Origin: Desulfofustis sp964433645 | GTDB taxonomy: Bacteria; Desulfobacterota; Desulfobulbia; Desulfobulbales; Desulfocapsaceae | Direction: 5' to 3' | Length of the DNA stretch: 44,892 nt | NCBI GenBank assembly: GCA_964433645.1 | Contig: CAYSSK010000020.1 | Span: forward strand, 1 to 44,892 | Shown here: positions 16,330 through 23,506 of the stretch, piece after piece | Position numbering within the stretch: the first letter of the stretch is position 1 | Layout: every line of letters begins with the position of its first letter | The notes under the pieces: generated by a model | Database searches by the model: none | Told to the model about the DNA's origin: nothing | What the model saw: only the letters and a program-made list of their open reading frames with translations | Program-made: the position numbers and the translations under genes

Positions 16330-16986
16330 GACCAGCTGCCGGTCGGGTCCTTGCGGGCGGTATCCAGGCCGAGGGCGATGACCAGTCCTTTCGGATGGAA
16401 GGAGTCGATGCGGCGCAGTCGACGGCGCCTTTGGCGGCTTTGTAGGCATTACGGTTGAGCGGGGTAAAGGTGTCGATACAATAGTATCCGGCCCGGACCG
16501 GCATCTCCTTGGGCGGTCTGGTTGCGTTTCTGATCGGAAAGACGTAGGGATAGACCGATTTTCCCTCTTCGATGGTCAGGCACATCCGTTTGAGATATTC
16601 GACGAAGGCCGGGTCGTGCACCGCTTTGATGTGTTTTTCCGGAAAGTGTCTGGCGGCCATGGTATCGAACAGGCCGGTCTGCATGATTCCCGTGCGGATT
16701 GAGGAGATGCGGACCGGGGCCTCGACATAACCGCGTTCATGGATGTGGTGGATATCGTGGCCTTCGTTGACCACCAGCGCGATCCGTTGATCGATGTTGA
16801 TCGCCGTCGTCTCGGTTTTCGGGTGCGCAACCGGTGGCGAAAGGGGTCGGCGAGCTTCCGGGCCAGGCTGGTTATGTCCTGTTCTTGCAGCCCGGCAAAT
16901 TGCCGGCGGAGGAGATCCTGCACCTGGAGGATGGCATCCCGGTCGACGGTCAAGGTGGTATCGTAGATGCGCCGGATGCGAAACAT
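16317..16986 (-). pseudogene. Broken GNAT/histone-deacetylase-like gene of the KamA cluster
   Basis: Begins one base after the GNAT gene stop with MFRIRRIYDTTLTVDRDAI, a typical N-terminus of two-domain GNAT plus deacetylase proteins in this clade. After about 54 residues (FRHRLR, near 16825) the frame shifts and jumps to the start of the deacetylase domain (IALVVNEGHDIHHI, then HFPEKHIKAVHDPAFVEYLKR, then AGYYCIDTFTPLNRNAY). After AVDCA (near 16410) a second jump and frame change leads to a fragment from near the end of the domain (FHPKGLVIALGLDTA, then DPTGSWSLA), followed by a stop. The acetyltransferase part and the zinc site of the deacetylase are both absent. No functional deacetylase can be made. 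Homology to the intact family is from memory, not alignment. Confidence 0.78.
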
Positions 16987-16987
16987 G

Positions 16988-17461
16988 TCAGCACACTTTG
17001 CGATAGACGATCTTGTCGTCGCCGTTGCGGTAAAAGTCCTGCAAATGGGCGGCAACCCGGTAGCCGTTTTTTTCGTAGAAGCGCCGGGCCGGCAGGTAGC
17101 CTTGGGTTGACGAGGTGTCGATATAGATATGGACCGGCGAGTTGCCGCTGAGTCGCTTTTCCATCTCCGCCAGCAGCATGGTGCCGATGCCGTGTCGTCC
17201 CTGTTGCGGATCGACGGCGATCCAATAGAGATCGAAGCGATTTTCGGTAAGCGGTATCGGGCCATAACTGACGAAACCGAGCATGCGCTGCCGCGGGTCG
17301 GCGGCGGCCAGCACCCGATAGTCTTCCTTCGGGTGAAAGGTCGCATCGATCACCTCGATGGCGATATCGATCTCACAGGCGAGAAAATTTTTCTGCCGCT
17401 TGATGATCTGCACCAGCTGTTCCCGGTCTTTCGGCTTGATCGGCGCTATCGTGATATTCAT
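16988..17461 (-). CDS. GNAT family N-acetyltransferase
   Basis: A 157-residue intact acetyltransferase. The acetyl-CoA binding region reads AVDPQQGRHGIGTMLLAEMEKRL (about 83-105), a standard Q/RxxGxG/A loop, and the C-terminal GNAT strand-helix is ARRFYEKNGYRVAAHLQDFY (about 126-145). Substrate cannot be read from the sequence. It starts inside the stop of the second ATP-grasp gene (ATGA) and forms part of the KamA cluster, so it may acetylate the cluster's product or an intermediate. It is much shorter than AblB, the beta-lysine acetyltransferase of the acetyl-beta-lysine osmolyte pathway, so it should not be called that. Confidence 0.88.
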   Translation of the reverse strand: MNITIAPIKPKDREQLVQIIKRQKNFLACEIDIAIEVIDATFHPKEDYRVLAAADPRQRMLGFVSYGPIPLTENRFDLYWIAVDPQQGRHGIGTMLLAEMEKRLSGNSPVHIYIDTSSTQGYLPARRFYEKNGYRVAAHLQDFYRNGDDKIVYRKVC

Positions 17462-18441
17462 ACCATCCTGTTACCCAGAAAAGTCGTTATCTGTGCCACC
17501 ATGGCGATATAGTCGAGCCCTGCCGCGCCGCAGGCGGCGACAAAGCCTGCGTCCGGGCTGAGGCAGGGGTTGGCGTTGATCTCCAGTACGAACAGTCTGC
17601 CGTTGCGGTCCATTCGCAGGTCGACGCGACCGTAATCGCGCAGGCCGAACAGCCGGTAGCAGCGCAGCGCGATGTCGCTCAGGCGGGCGCTCAGTTCGCC
17701 TGCAAGCGGCGGAAAGATGCGCTTCGTCTCCCGGTATTCGATCGATTCCGGCTCCCATTTGGCACGATAGCCGACGATCCTTTTGAGCGTGCCGGGCATG
17801 CCGCAAAAATCGATTTCAGCCGCCGGCAGTGTGTGCGGCGGGGCATTGCCCAAAACGGAGACATTGAATTCCCGGCCGTCGATATACTCTTCGACGAGGA
17901 TCGGGCCATAGCGCCGATACAGGTGCTGTAGTGCCGCGGCCAGGCGGTGCGGCCGATCGATAACCGATTCCTGGTCAATGCCGATACTGGCGTCCTGGTA
18001 TTGCGGTTTGAGGATGATCGGGAACGCCAGATCGTTCCCGGCCAACGGTTCCTTGCCGCTGTAGAGAAACGAGTCCGGTGTCCGCAGACCGGCCCCGCGC
18101 AGGATCAGCTTCATCAGCTGCTTGTCGGTGGTCGACTGCAGGGCGGCGGATGGCGACCCGCTGAAGGGGATGCCGAGCAGCTCGAGAATCGCGGCCGGAT
18201 GGGCGACGAAAAATGGGTCGTCGTCCAGCGATTCGCACAGATTCAATGCTGCATCCATCCCCGATGCCTCGACGGCCTGCAGAAAACGCGGCAGGTCCCG
18301 AGTCATCGGCAGCCGGATCGAGGGACGGCCCAGGGCGGTCAGCGACGTTTCGATCGCCTGTACCTGGGTCATTACGTCCGCCGATGACTGCCAGTGGGCC
18401 CGGTCCGCCGTGATGGGCTGGTTGTAGATCAGGCCGATCAT
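17458..18441 (-). CDS. ATP-grasp ligase, D-Ala-D-Ala-ligase-like (second copy)
   Basis: A 327-residue ATP-dependent carboxylate-amine ligase. Landmarks: NLCES (67-71), GIPFSGS (90-96) with the following TTDKQLMK (104-111), the ATP-binding PIILKP (141-146) and ILVEEYIDGREFNVSV (181-196), YGRVDLR (270-276) and the metal-binding VLEINANPCLSP (285-296). It is related to but distinct from the ligase upstream, and neither lies near cell-wall genes. The ATG at 18441 comes 10 bases after the preceding stop; a longer open frame to 18828 is a shadow of that gene. It probably forms an amide bond to an amino acid or beta-amino acid made in the cluster; the substrate is unknown. Confidence 0.88.
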   Translation of the reverse strand: MIGLIYNQPITADRAHWQSSADVMTQVQAIETSLTALGRPSIRLPMTRDLPRFLQAVEASGMDAALNLCESLDDDPFFVAHPAAILELLGIPFSGSPSAALQSTTDKQLMKLILRGAGLRTPDSFLYSGKEPLAGNDLAFPIILKPQYQDASIGIDQESVIDRPHRLAAALQHLYRRYGPILVEEYIDGREFNVSVLGNAPPHTLPAAEIDFCGMPGTLKRIVGYRAKWEPESIEYRETKRIFPPLAGELSARLSDIALRCYRLFGLRDYGRVDLRMDRNGRLFVLEINANPCLSPDAGFVAACGAAGLDYIAMVAQITTFLGNRMV

Positions 18442-18451
18442 CGAGGCGCCC

Positions 18452-19438
18452 TCACGGGAGAAGCCCGTTGCGTTGCAAAGCGGCGGCGATGATCTGCTCG
18501 AGCAATAGCTGGTAGCCGATGCCGTATGTGGTGGCGATGATGCACAGATCGGAATGCTCGGGGTGCAGGCCGGCCAGCGAGTTGATTTCGATGAAGTGGG
18601 GGCGTCCCGCTGCGTCGGAACGCAGATCGACCCGGCCCGCATCGCAGCAGCCAAGGGTCCGGTAACAGGCCAGGGCGAGTTCCTCGGCGGCCCGGGCTTC
18701 CGGGTCGCCGGCAACACGGTAGGCCACCAGCTTGTCGTAATGTTCCTTGTTGTGATAGGAATAAACTTCGGGTTCCGAATGGTCGAGCAGGACGATCTCC
18801 ATGGTGCCGATCGATCGGCAGCCGGCACCGTTGCCGACGATGCCGACGGTGAACTCCCGTCCCGGCAGGAAGGTCTCGATCAGCACCGGCTGGTGGAAGG
18901 TGGTCAGCAGCCTCGTGCAGGTGGTATGCAATTGCTCGGGGCCGGAGATCTTGGAAGCCGAGGTGATTCCCTTGCCGGTGCCTTCGGCCACCGGTTTGGC
19001 GAACAGCGGATAAGGCAGATCGATACCGGCGAGCGCCTCCGGAGTGTCGATCACTGCAAAAGCGGGTGTGGCCAGACCGCAGTCGCGCACGATGTGCTTG
19101 GTAATCCCTTTGTGCAGGGTGATCGCCTGCACCAGGGGGCCGGAAAAGACATAGGGAATGCGATAGGCGTCGAGCAGGGCCGGCACCTGTGCTTCCCGGC
19201 CGAAGCCGTAGAGTCCTTCAGCGATGTTGAAGACCAGGTCCCAGCGCTCGCCGGCGGCCAGCCGGGGAACCAGGGCCGTCAGATTGCCGATCCGGACCGG
19301 CTCGTGTCCCATGGTCCGGATCGCCGCTTCAATGGCCTCGATGGTGGAGAGGCGATCGAATTCCGCGGTTTCTTCCTCACCGTAACCGGCGGCCAGATAA
19401 TCGTCGCGCAGATCGTAGGTCATGCCTATTATACGCAT
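18452..19438 (-). CDS. ATP-grasp ligase, D-Ala-D-Ala-ligase-like (first copy)
   Basis: A 328-residue ATP-grasp enzyme. It carries LVFNIAEG (68-75) and IPYVFSGP (94-101), the ATP-site LFAKPVAEGTGKGI (145-158) and VLIETFLPGREFTVGI (185-200). DAGRVDLR (266-273) and the metal-binding FIEINSLAGLHPEHSDL (282-298) follow. The final motif resembles the DdlA/DdlB active site, but the pair of such enzymes behind a KamA aminomutase argues for a dedicated peptide-like metabolite rather than cell-wall synthesis. It overlaps the KamA gene by 10 bases, with a GAGGCGG ribosome site inside that gene. Confidence 0.88.
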   Translation of the reverse strand: MRIIGMTYDLRDDYLAAGYGEEETAEFDRLSTIEAIEAAIRTMGHEPVRIGNLTALVPRLAAGERWDLVFNIAEGLYGFGREAQVPALLDAYRIPYVFSGPLVQAITLHKGITKHIVRDCGLATPAFAVIDTPEALAGIDLPYPLFAKPVAEGTGKGITSASKISGPEQLHTTCTRLLTTFHQPVLIETFLPGREFTVGIVGNGAGCRSIGTMEIVLLDHSEPEVYSYHNKEHYDKLVAYRVAGDPEARAAEELALACYRTLGCCDAGRVDLRSDAAGRPHFIEINSLAGLHPEHSDLCIIATTYGIGYQLLLEQIIAAALQRNGLLP

Positions 19439-20673
19439 GGGACCGCCTCACCGGCCGGGCGACCGGGGGAGCCGGCAAACTGGTCGGGATAGCGAAAGAT
19501 CCGGCCTTCGTAGTTGCGCAGCAAAAGATCGTTGTCTTCCCAACCGAGCATGGTCTCCGGGAGCAGCGGAATCTTGCCGCCGCCTCCGGGGGCGTCGATG
19601 ACGTAAGTCGGCACCGCGTAGCCGGTGGTGTGACCGCGCAGTCCCTGGTAAATCTCCAGCCCTGTGGCAATCGATGTGCGGAAATGGGAAGAGCCGATAA
19701 TCGGGTCGCACTGGTACAGGTAATACGGCTTTACCCTGATCTTCACCAACTCGTGCATCAGCCGCTTCATGATCCCGACGGAATCGTTGATTCCCGCGAG
19801 CAGCACGGTCTGGCTGCCCAGTGGAATGCCGGCGTCGGCGAGCATGGTGCAGGCCCGGCGGGCCTCGGCGGTCAACTCGTCGGGATGCATGCAGTGGATG
19901 CTGATCCAGAGCGGGTGATAGCGTTTCAGGACCGTGACCAGCGCGGGGGTGATACGCTGCGGCAGGACCATCGGCACCTTGGTGCCGATGCGGATCAATT
20001 CGACATGATCAATGGCCCGCACTTTTCCGAGCAGCCAGTCCAGTTGGCCGTCGCTCAAGGTCAGCGGATCGCCGCCGGAGATCAGCACGTCCCGCACTTC
20101 GGGGTGGGCGGCGATGTAATCGATGGCGCGCTGCCATTGCTGTTTGCCGCCGCTTTTGCGTTTGCCGACCATGCGCGAACGGGTGCAGTAGCGGCAATAG
20201 CTCGAACAATAATCGGTGACCAGCAAGAGAACCCGGTCGGGATAACGGTGGATCAGCCCTTTGACCGGACTGTGTCCGTCTTCACCAAGCGGGTCCTGAG
20301 CCTCTCCGGGAGAGACGAGTAATTCGGCGGCAACCGGGACCATGGCCCGGCGGATCGGCTGGTCTGGGTCGTCAGGGGCGATGAGGCTGGCGTAATACGG
20401 GGTTATGGCCAGCGGCAACGTGGCGTTTTGAAACTGGAAGGCGTTTCGCTCGCTGTCGGTGAGCGTTACCAGGTGTTCGAGCTGGTCGCAGCGCTCGATG
20501 CGGTGGCTGACCTGCCAGCGCCAGTTGTTCCAGTCATTGATAGATGATTCAGGGAAGAAACGGTGACGAAAGGCGGCGATTTTGTCGGCACAGGGGGGAG
20601 GTGGGACGGATGGTTCATCACCGTTGTCTGGAGGTTCGTCCTGTTCCTCGGCGAAAATGGTCTTGGTTATCAT
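19429..20673 (-). CDS. KamA family radical SAM aminomutase (lysine 2,3-aminomutase-like)
   Basis: A 414-residue radical SAM, PLP-dependent aminomutase. The cluster cysteines are CSSYCRYC (Cys156, Cys160, Cys163). Lys367 in DAPGGGGK is the PLP lysine. Asp323 (LYQCD) and Asp360 (VIDAPGGGG) occupy the two positions that bind the side-chain amine of lysine in clostridial lysine 2,3-aminomutase; glutamate aminomutases have other residues there. Lysine to beta-lysine is therefore the best guess. It is too long and in the wrong context for EpmB, the EF-P-modifying paralogue. It is the first gene of a five-gene cluster with two ATP-grasp ligases, a GNAT and a broken deacetylase. Oxygen-sensitive chemistry suits an anaerobe. 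Confidence 0.9.
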   Translation of the reverse strand: MITKTIFAEEQDEPPDNGDEPSVPPPPCADKIAAFRHRFFPESSINDWNNWRWQVSHRIERCDQLEHLVTLTDSERNAFQFQNATLPLAITPYYASLIAPDDPDQPIRRAMVPVAAELLVSPGEAQDPLGEDGHSPVKGLIHRYPDRVLLLVTDYCSSYCRYCTRSRMVGKRKSGGKQQWQRAIDYIAAHPEVRDVLISGGDPLTLSDGQLDWLLGKVRAIDHVELIRIGTKVPMVLPQRITPALVTVLKRYHPLWISIHCMHPDELTAEARRACTMLADAGIPLGSQTVLLAGINDSVGIMKRLMHELVKIRVKPYYLYQCDPIIGSSHFRTSIATGLEIYQGLRGHTTGYAVPTYVIDAPGGGGKIPLLPETMLGWEDNDLLLRNYEGRIFRYPDQFAGSPGRPAGEAVPCV

Positions 20674-20758
20674 GGGAGCACCTTTTGAATAAAATTACTA
20701 TATTACTTCGCCCTTGAGAGGGTATTTTTTTTATTGATTACAAACCGTTTCTGGCCCC

Positions 20759-20787
20759 TATATGTATTCGTTTTGATGGTCTGTCAA
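20759..20787 (-). promoter_or_regulatory. Candidate promoter of the KamA cluster
   Basis: On the minus strand TTGACA (20787-20782) and CATATA (20764-20759) are separated by 17 bases, about 85 bases before the KamA ATG. The rest of the 294-base gap to the Hsp20 gene is AT-rich and also holds the Hsp20 terminator. Confidence 0.55.
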
Positions 20788-20884
20788 CAGAAATAACGAG
20801 GGACCTGAAAAGAGTGGCGATGACCGTTTTATGTCGTTGAATTTGCGATGGTAATAGAAGATGATCGGGGCCTTTCGGCGGAAA

Positions 20885-20923
20885 GAAAAAAGGGAAGACG
20901 GCCTGGGCGCGGCCATCTTCCCT
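20885..20923 (-). terminator. Rho-independent terminator after the first-listed Hsp20 gene
   Basis: On the minus strand a stem of about 12 bp (GGGAAGATGGCC with GGCCGTCTTCCC, one G-T pair) is followed by TTTTTTC. It lies 45 bases past the stop of the Hsp20 gene at 20968 and insulates it from the KamA cluster promoter. Confidence 0.85.
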
Positions 20924-20967
20924 CGGACCCGCTATCGGGCATTATGACAGGTGCCGGAAACTGCGTG

Positions 20968-21351
20968 TTAACTACTGCTGATTTCAATGGTTTTCGGTTT
21001 TGCAGATTCCGATTTCGGCAGGTGGAGGAAGAGAATGCCCTCTTTCAGCTCTGCCTTGACCTTGGCGATATCGATATTTTGCGGCACCGCAAAGGCCCGC
21101 TGGAATTCGACGTCACCGAACTCCTCCCAGCCGGCTGCGCCGTCACGGACGGCTTTCCTGATCCCGGAAAGACTCAGGTTGCCGTTGTCGATGTTGATTT
21201 TGACAGCGTCTTTTTTGACCCCGGGCATTTCAGCGTGCAACAGAATTTCATCATCGTTTTCGAAAATGTCGACCAGCGGTATGACCGCCTGGATCTTCCT
21301 GGACGTTTCCACCGCGCCCTTTTCCTTGGTCTGTAGATTCTTATTTTCCAT
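20968..21351 (-). CDS. Hsp20/alpha-crystallin family small heat shock protein
   Basis: A 127-residue small chaperone. An alpha-crystallin domain spans about 22-115 with PLVDIFENDDEILLHAEMPGV (25-45), INIDNGNLSLSG (52-63) and the closing LKEGILFLHLPKSE (101-114), whose GIL signature sits where the family has A-x-x-x-G-V/I-L. The N-terminal arm is very short. It lies 55 bases after the second Hsp20 gene in the same direction and is probably co-transcribed; the terminator follows it. Paired divergent Hsp20 paralogues are common in anaerobic Desulfobacterota. Confidence 0.92.
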   Translation of the reverse strand: MENKNLQTKEKGAVETSRKIQAVIPLVDIFENDDEILLHAEMPGVKKDAVKINIDNGNLSLSGIRKAVRDGAAGWEEFGDVEFQRAFAVPQNIDIAKVKAELKEGILFLHLPKSESAKPKTIEISSS

Positions 21352-21406
21352 CGTCTCCTCCCGTCTGTTTATCTCTGATGAGCAGCGGTTGATCAGTTGT
21401 GTTGTT

Positions 21407-21853
21407 TTAATTAATGGTGATCTGACGCGGCTTGGCGGCCTCGGCTTTCGGCATGGTCAGCGTCAGGATCCCGTCACTCATGGTCGCTGTGACTTTGTTG
21501 GCGTCGATGTCGGCCGGCAGGCTGAAACTCCGGGTAAATGACGTGCTGCCCCGTTCTCGCCGATGGACCGAATACCCTTCCGGTACGACGGCGCTTCTGG
21601 TACCGGAGATCTCCAGATAGTTCCCCTGGATTTTGATGTTGAGATCGTTTTTGGCAATACCGGGAATTTCCGCGGTCAGTTCCAGGGAATCGCCCTTATC
21701 GAACATATTGGTGCGCGGATAGTTGCCGGTCAATCCCCAGCCGCGGTCGGAGCCCAACGATCGGTCAAAGTCGTCGTACATCGTGTCGAGCCTTCCCCTG
21801 AGCAGTCCCATTGCCTCAAACATCCGGTCGATATCACTCCATCTCGTTATCAT
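21407..21853 (-). CDS. Hsp20/alpha-crystallin family small heat shock protein
   Basis: A 148-residue small heat shock protein. After a 45-residue N-terminal arm (MITRWSDIDRMFEAMGLLRGRL) the alpha-crystallin domain runs from about 50 to 142, with LELTAEIPGIAKNDLNIKI, YLEISGTR, FTRSFSLPADIDANKV and the signature MSDGILTLTMPKAE. GGAGG directly upstream (21862-21866) supports ATG 21853; the open frame continues to 21928 without a plausible protein. It is the first gene of a two-gene Hsp20 unit. The two proteins differ clearly, so they may form mixed oligomers. Confidence 0.93.
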   Translation of the reverse strand: MITRWSDIDRMFEAMGLLRGRLDTMYDDFDRSLGSDRGWGLTGNYPRTNMFDKGDSLELTAEIPGIAKNDLNIKIQGNYLEISGTRSAVVPEGYSVHRRERGSTSFTRSFSLPADIDANKVTATMSDGILTLTMPKAEAAKPRQITIN

Positions 21854-21926
21854 GGCAAACCTCCATTTTTCGCTGTTCACGTCTCGCGGACGGTGCCGCT
21901 TCCTCGGTTTCTGGCAACCTGCTTCC

Positions 21927-21954
21927 ATGATAATTACGATAGGTGTCGTGTCAA
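21927..21954 (-). promoter_or_regulatory. Candidate promoter of the Hsp20 pair
   Basis: Minus-strand TTGACA (21954-21949) and TATCAT (21932-21927) are separated by 16 bases, about 75 bases before the Hsp20 start. No CIRCE element was found nearby. Confidence 0.55.
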
Positions 21955-21977
21955 TAAACGAAATTGACTGAATAGCG

Positions 21978-22000
21978 TTATTCGTTCATATTACGAATAA
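21978..22000. repeat. Inverted repeat upstream of the Hsp20 promoter
   Basis: Arms TTATTCGT (21978-21985) and ACGAATAA (21993-22000) are perfect 8-bp complements with a 7-base spacer. The site is in AT-rich non-coding DNA 24 bases upstream of the Hsp20 -35 box and 110 bases past the end of the HD-GYP gene. It could bind a dimeric activator or repressor. No T run follows on either strand, so it is not a terminator. Confidence 0.45.
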
Positions 22001-22110
22001 GACAATATTGACATAGTAATATACCGGCGAAAAAAGATTGAAGACGCTGGGTGGAGGCCGGTTGTGACGGGGATGATCGGTATGTGGTGTTGAACTCCAA
22101 GCCGTGGAGT

Positions 22111-23490
22111 TCAGGCCGGGGTTTCCGCCAGCAGCAGTTCGCTGACGGTCAGGGTGCGGTGCTCGCCGGCTTGTAAATTGAGATGGTATTGATCCGGCGG
22201 AGGAATGTCGGCTCCGTCGGGGGCGTTGGTGATCCTGACGCGCGGTCGGTCGATGCTCGGTCCGGTGGCGGTGACCAACCCTTTTCTCCCGTCGGAGATC
22301 CTCACCATGGTCCCGGGCGGGTAGAGGCCGATCGCCGAGATAAAGGAGGCCAGCATGGCCGGGTGAAAGCCGCCCTTGTCGCGCAGCATGATGCTGTAGG
22401 CCATGTGCGGAGTGAGCGGCGGCTTGTAGGGACGGGCAGCGGTCAGGGCCTCGAAGGCATCGCAGATCTGCAGCAGAGAGGTGATCGGGTGCCGGGCCGC
22501 CCACTCGGATTGCCGGGGATAACCGGTGCCGTCATGGCGAATATGGTGTCCCCAGGCGGCGGCGATATCGAGGGTCGTGGTGTTCTTATGACCCATCAGG
22601 ATCTCCGCGCCGACCCGGGAATGGGTCATGATGGCAGTGAATTCTTCTTTGTTGAGCTTGCCCGGTTTGTAGAGGATCTGTTCCGAGATCCTGCTCTTGC
22701 CGACATCGTGCAGCAGGCCGGCGGTGCCGATGGCCAGCAGCATCTCGTCGTCCCACTTGAAGGAACTGGCCAGGAAGACGGCCAGTGCGGCGACCCGGAC
22801 CGAATGACCGACCGTGTAGCTGTCGTAGTCCGGGTAATGCACATGCTGCATCATATCGGAGAAGTGGGTTTTCGTGAAATGCAGCATATATTCGCTGACT
22901 GACCGGGTCGTGTCGATATCGATATCCTGCCCCAGCGCGACATCGCCGTGGGCCTGGGCGACCGAGTCGAAAAGTGCCTGGTAGATCAGCGTCGGTGAGT
23001 GCAGGAAATCACCGGTGTCCTGCCCCTGCCAGACGGTTCGCTGGTCTCGGGTCATCGGGCCGGAAGAGCCCATATAGTGATGGGCGATTTCGATGTTGTA
23101 GATATCCTTGGCAACGAGCAATTCCCGCGCCTGTTTGATCGTTTCCACCGGTTGTTTGAGATCGATGGTCAGGTCGAGCAGGGCGCTGAACTCATTTTCC
23201 GAGGTCTGGTCGGTGAAGGAAAAGCCGCCGCAGCGCAATTTGTCGGCAAACCGTATGAGTTGGCGGCCGACGATGCTCGGGCCGATCAGGTTGCGCCCTT
23301 CGTAGACAAGATTGTTGTCGATGATCCCGATGAACAGCTTGCTGATTTCGGTTTCCCGGCAAAACTCACGGAGCTGTTCGACAAAGCCTTTGGCCTGTAC
23401 ACGAACTTTGGGGTGATCGGAAAAGTAGAGGCGCCTGGTGGAAATCGATCGGCAGAGCAGGATCAGTAGGTTGTTCAGTTTCTCGTACAT
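22111..23490 (-). CDS. HD-GYP domain protein (probable cyclic-di-GMP phosphodiesterase)
   Basis: A 459-residue protein. Residues 1-165 form an N-terminal region I do not recognise. The HD-GYP domain spans about 200-395 with GTAGLLHDVGKSRI (His261-Asp262), the second His pair GHH (314-316) and DGTGYP (320-325). HD-GYP enzymes degrade cyclic-di-GMP. A C-terminal extension (about 395-459) resembles the beta-rich tail seen in many HD-GYP proteins (GTMVRISDGRKGLVTA). The chosen ATG at 23490 lacks a clear ribosome site; the open frame extends to 23547 within the upstream gene. It follows the 638-residue partner gene by 16 bases and is likely co-transcribed. Confidence 0.9.
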   Translation of the reverse strand: MYEKLNNLLILLCRSISTRRLYFSDHPKVRVQAKGFVEQLREFCRETEISKLFIGIIDNNLVYEGRNLIGPSIVGRQLIRFADKLRCGGFSFTDQTSENEFSALLDLTIDLKQPVETIKQARELLVAKDIYNIEIAHHYMGSSGPMTRDQRTVWQGQDTGDFLHSPTLIYQALFDSVAQAHGDVALGQDIDIDTTRSVSEYMLHFTKTHFSDMMQHVHYPDYDSYTVGHSVRVAALAVFLASSFKWDDEMLLAIGTAGLLHDVGKSRISEQILYKPGKLNKEEFTAIMTHSRVGAEILMGHKNTTTLDIAAAWGHHIRHDGTGYPRQSEWAARHPITSLLQICDAFEALTAARPYKPPLTPHMAYSIMLRDKGGFHPAMLASFISAIGLYPPGTMVRISDGRKGLVTATGPSIDRPRVRITNAPDGADIPPPDQYHLNLQAGEHRTLTVSELLLAETPA

Positions 23491-23506
23491 GTTTTTTCGA
23501 AACCAG

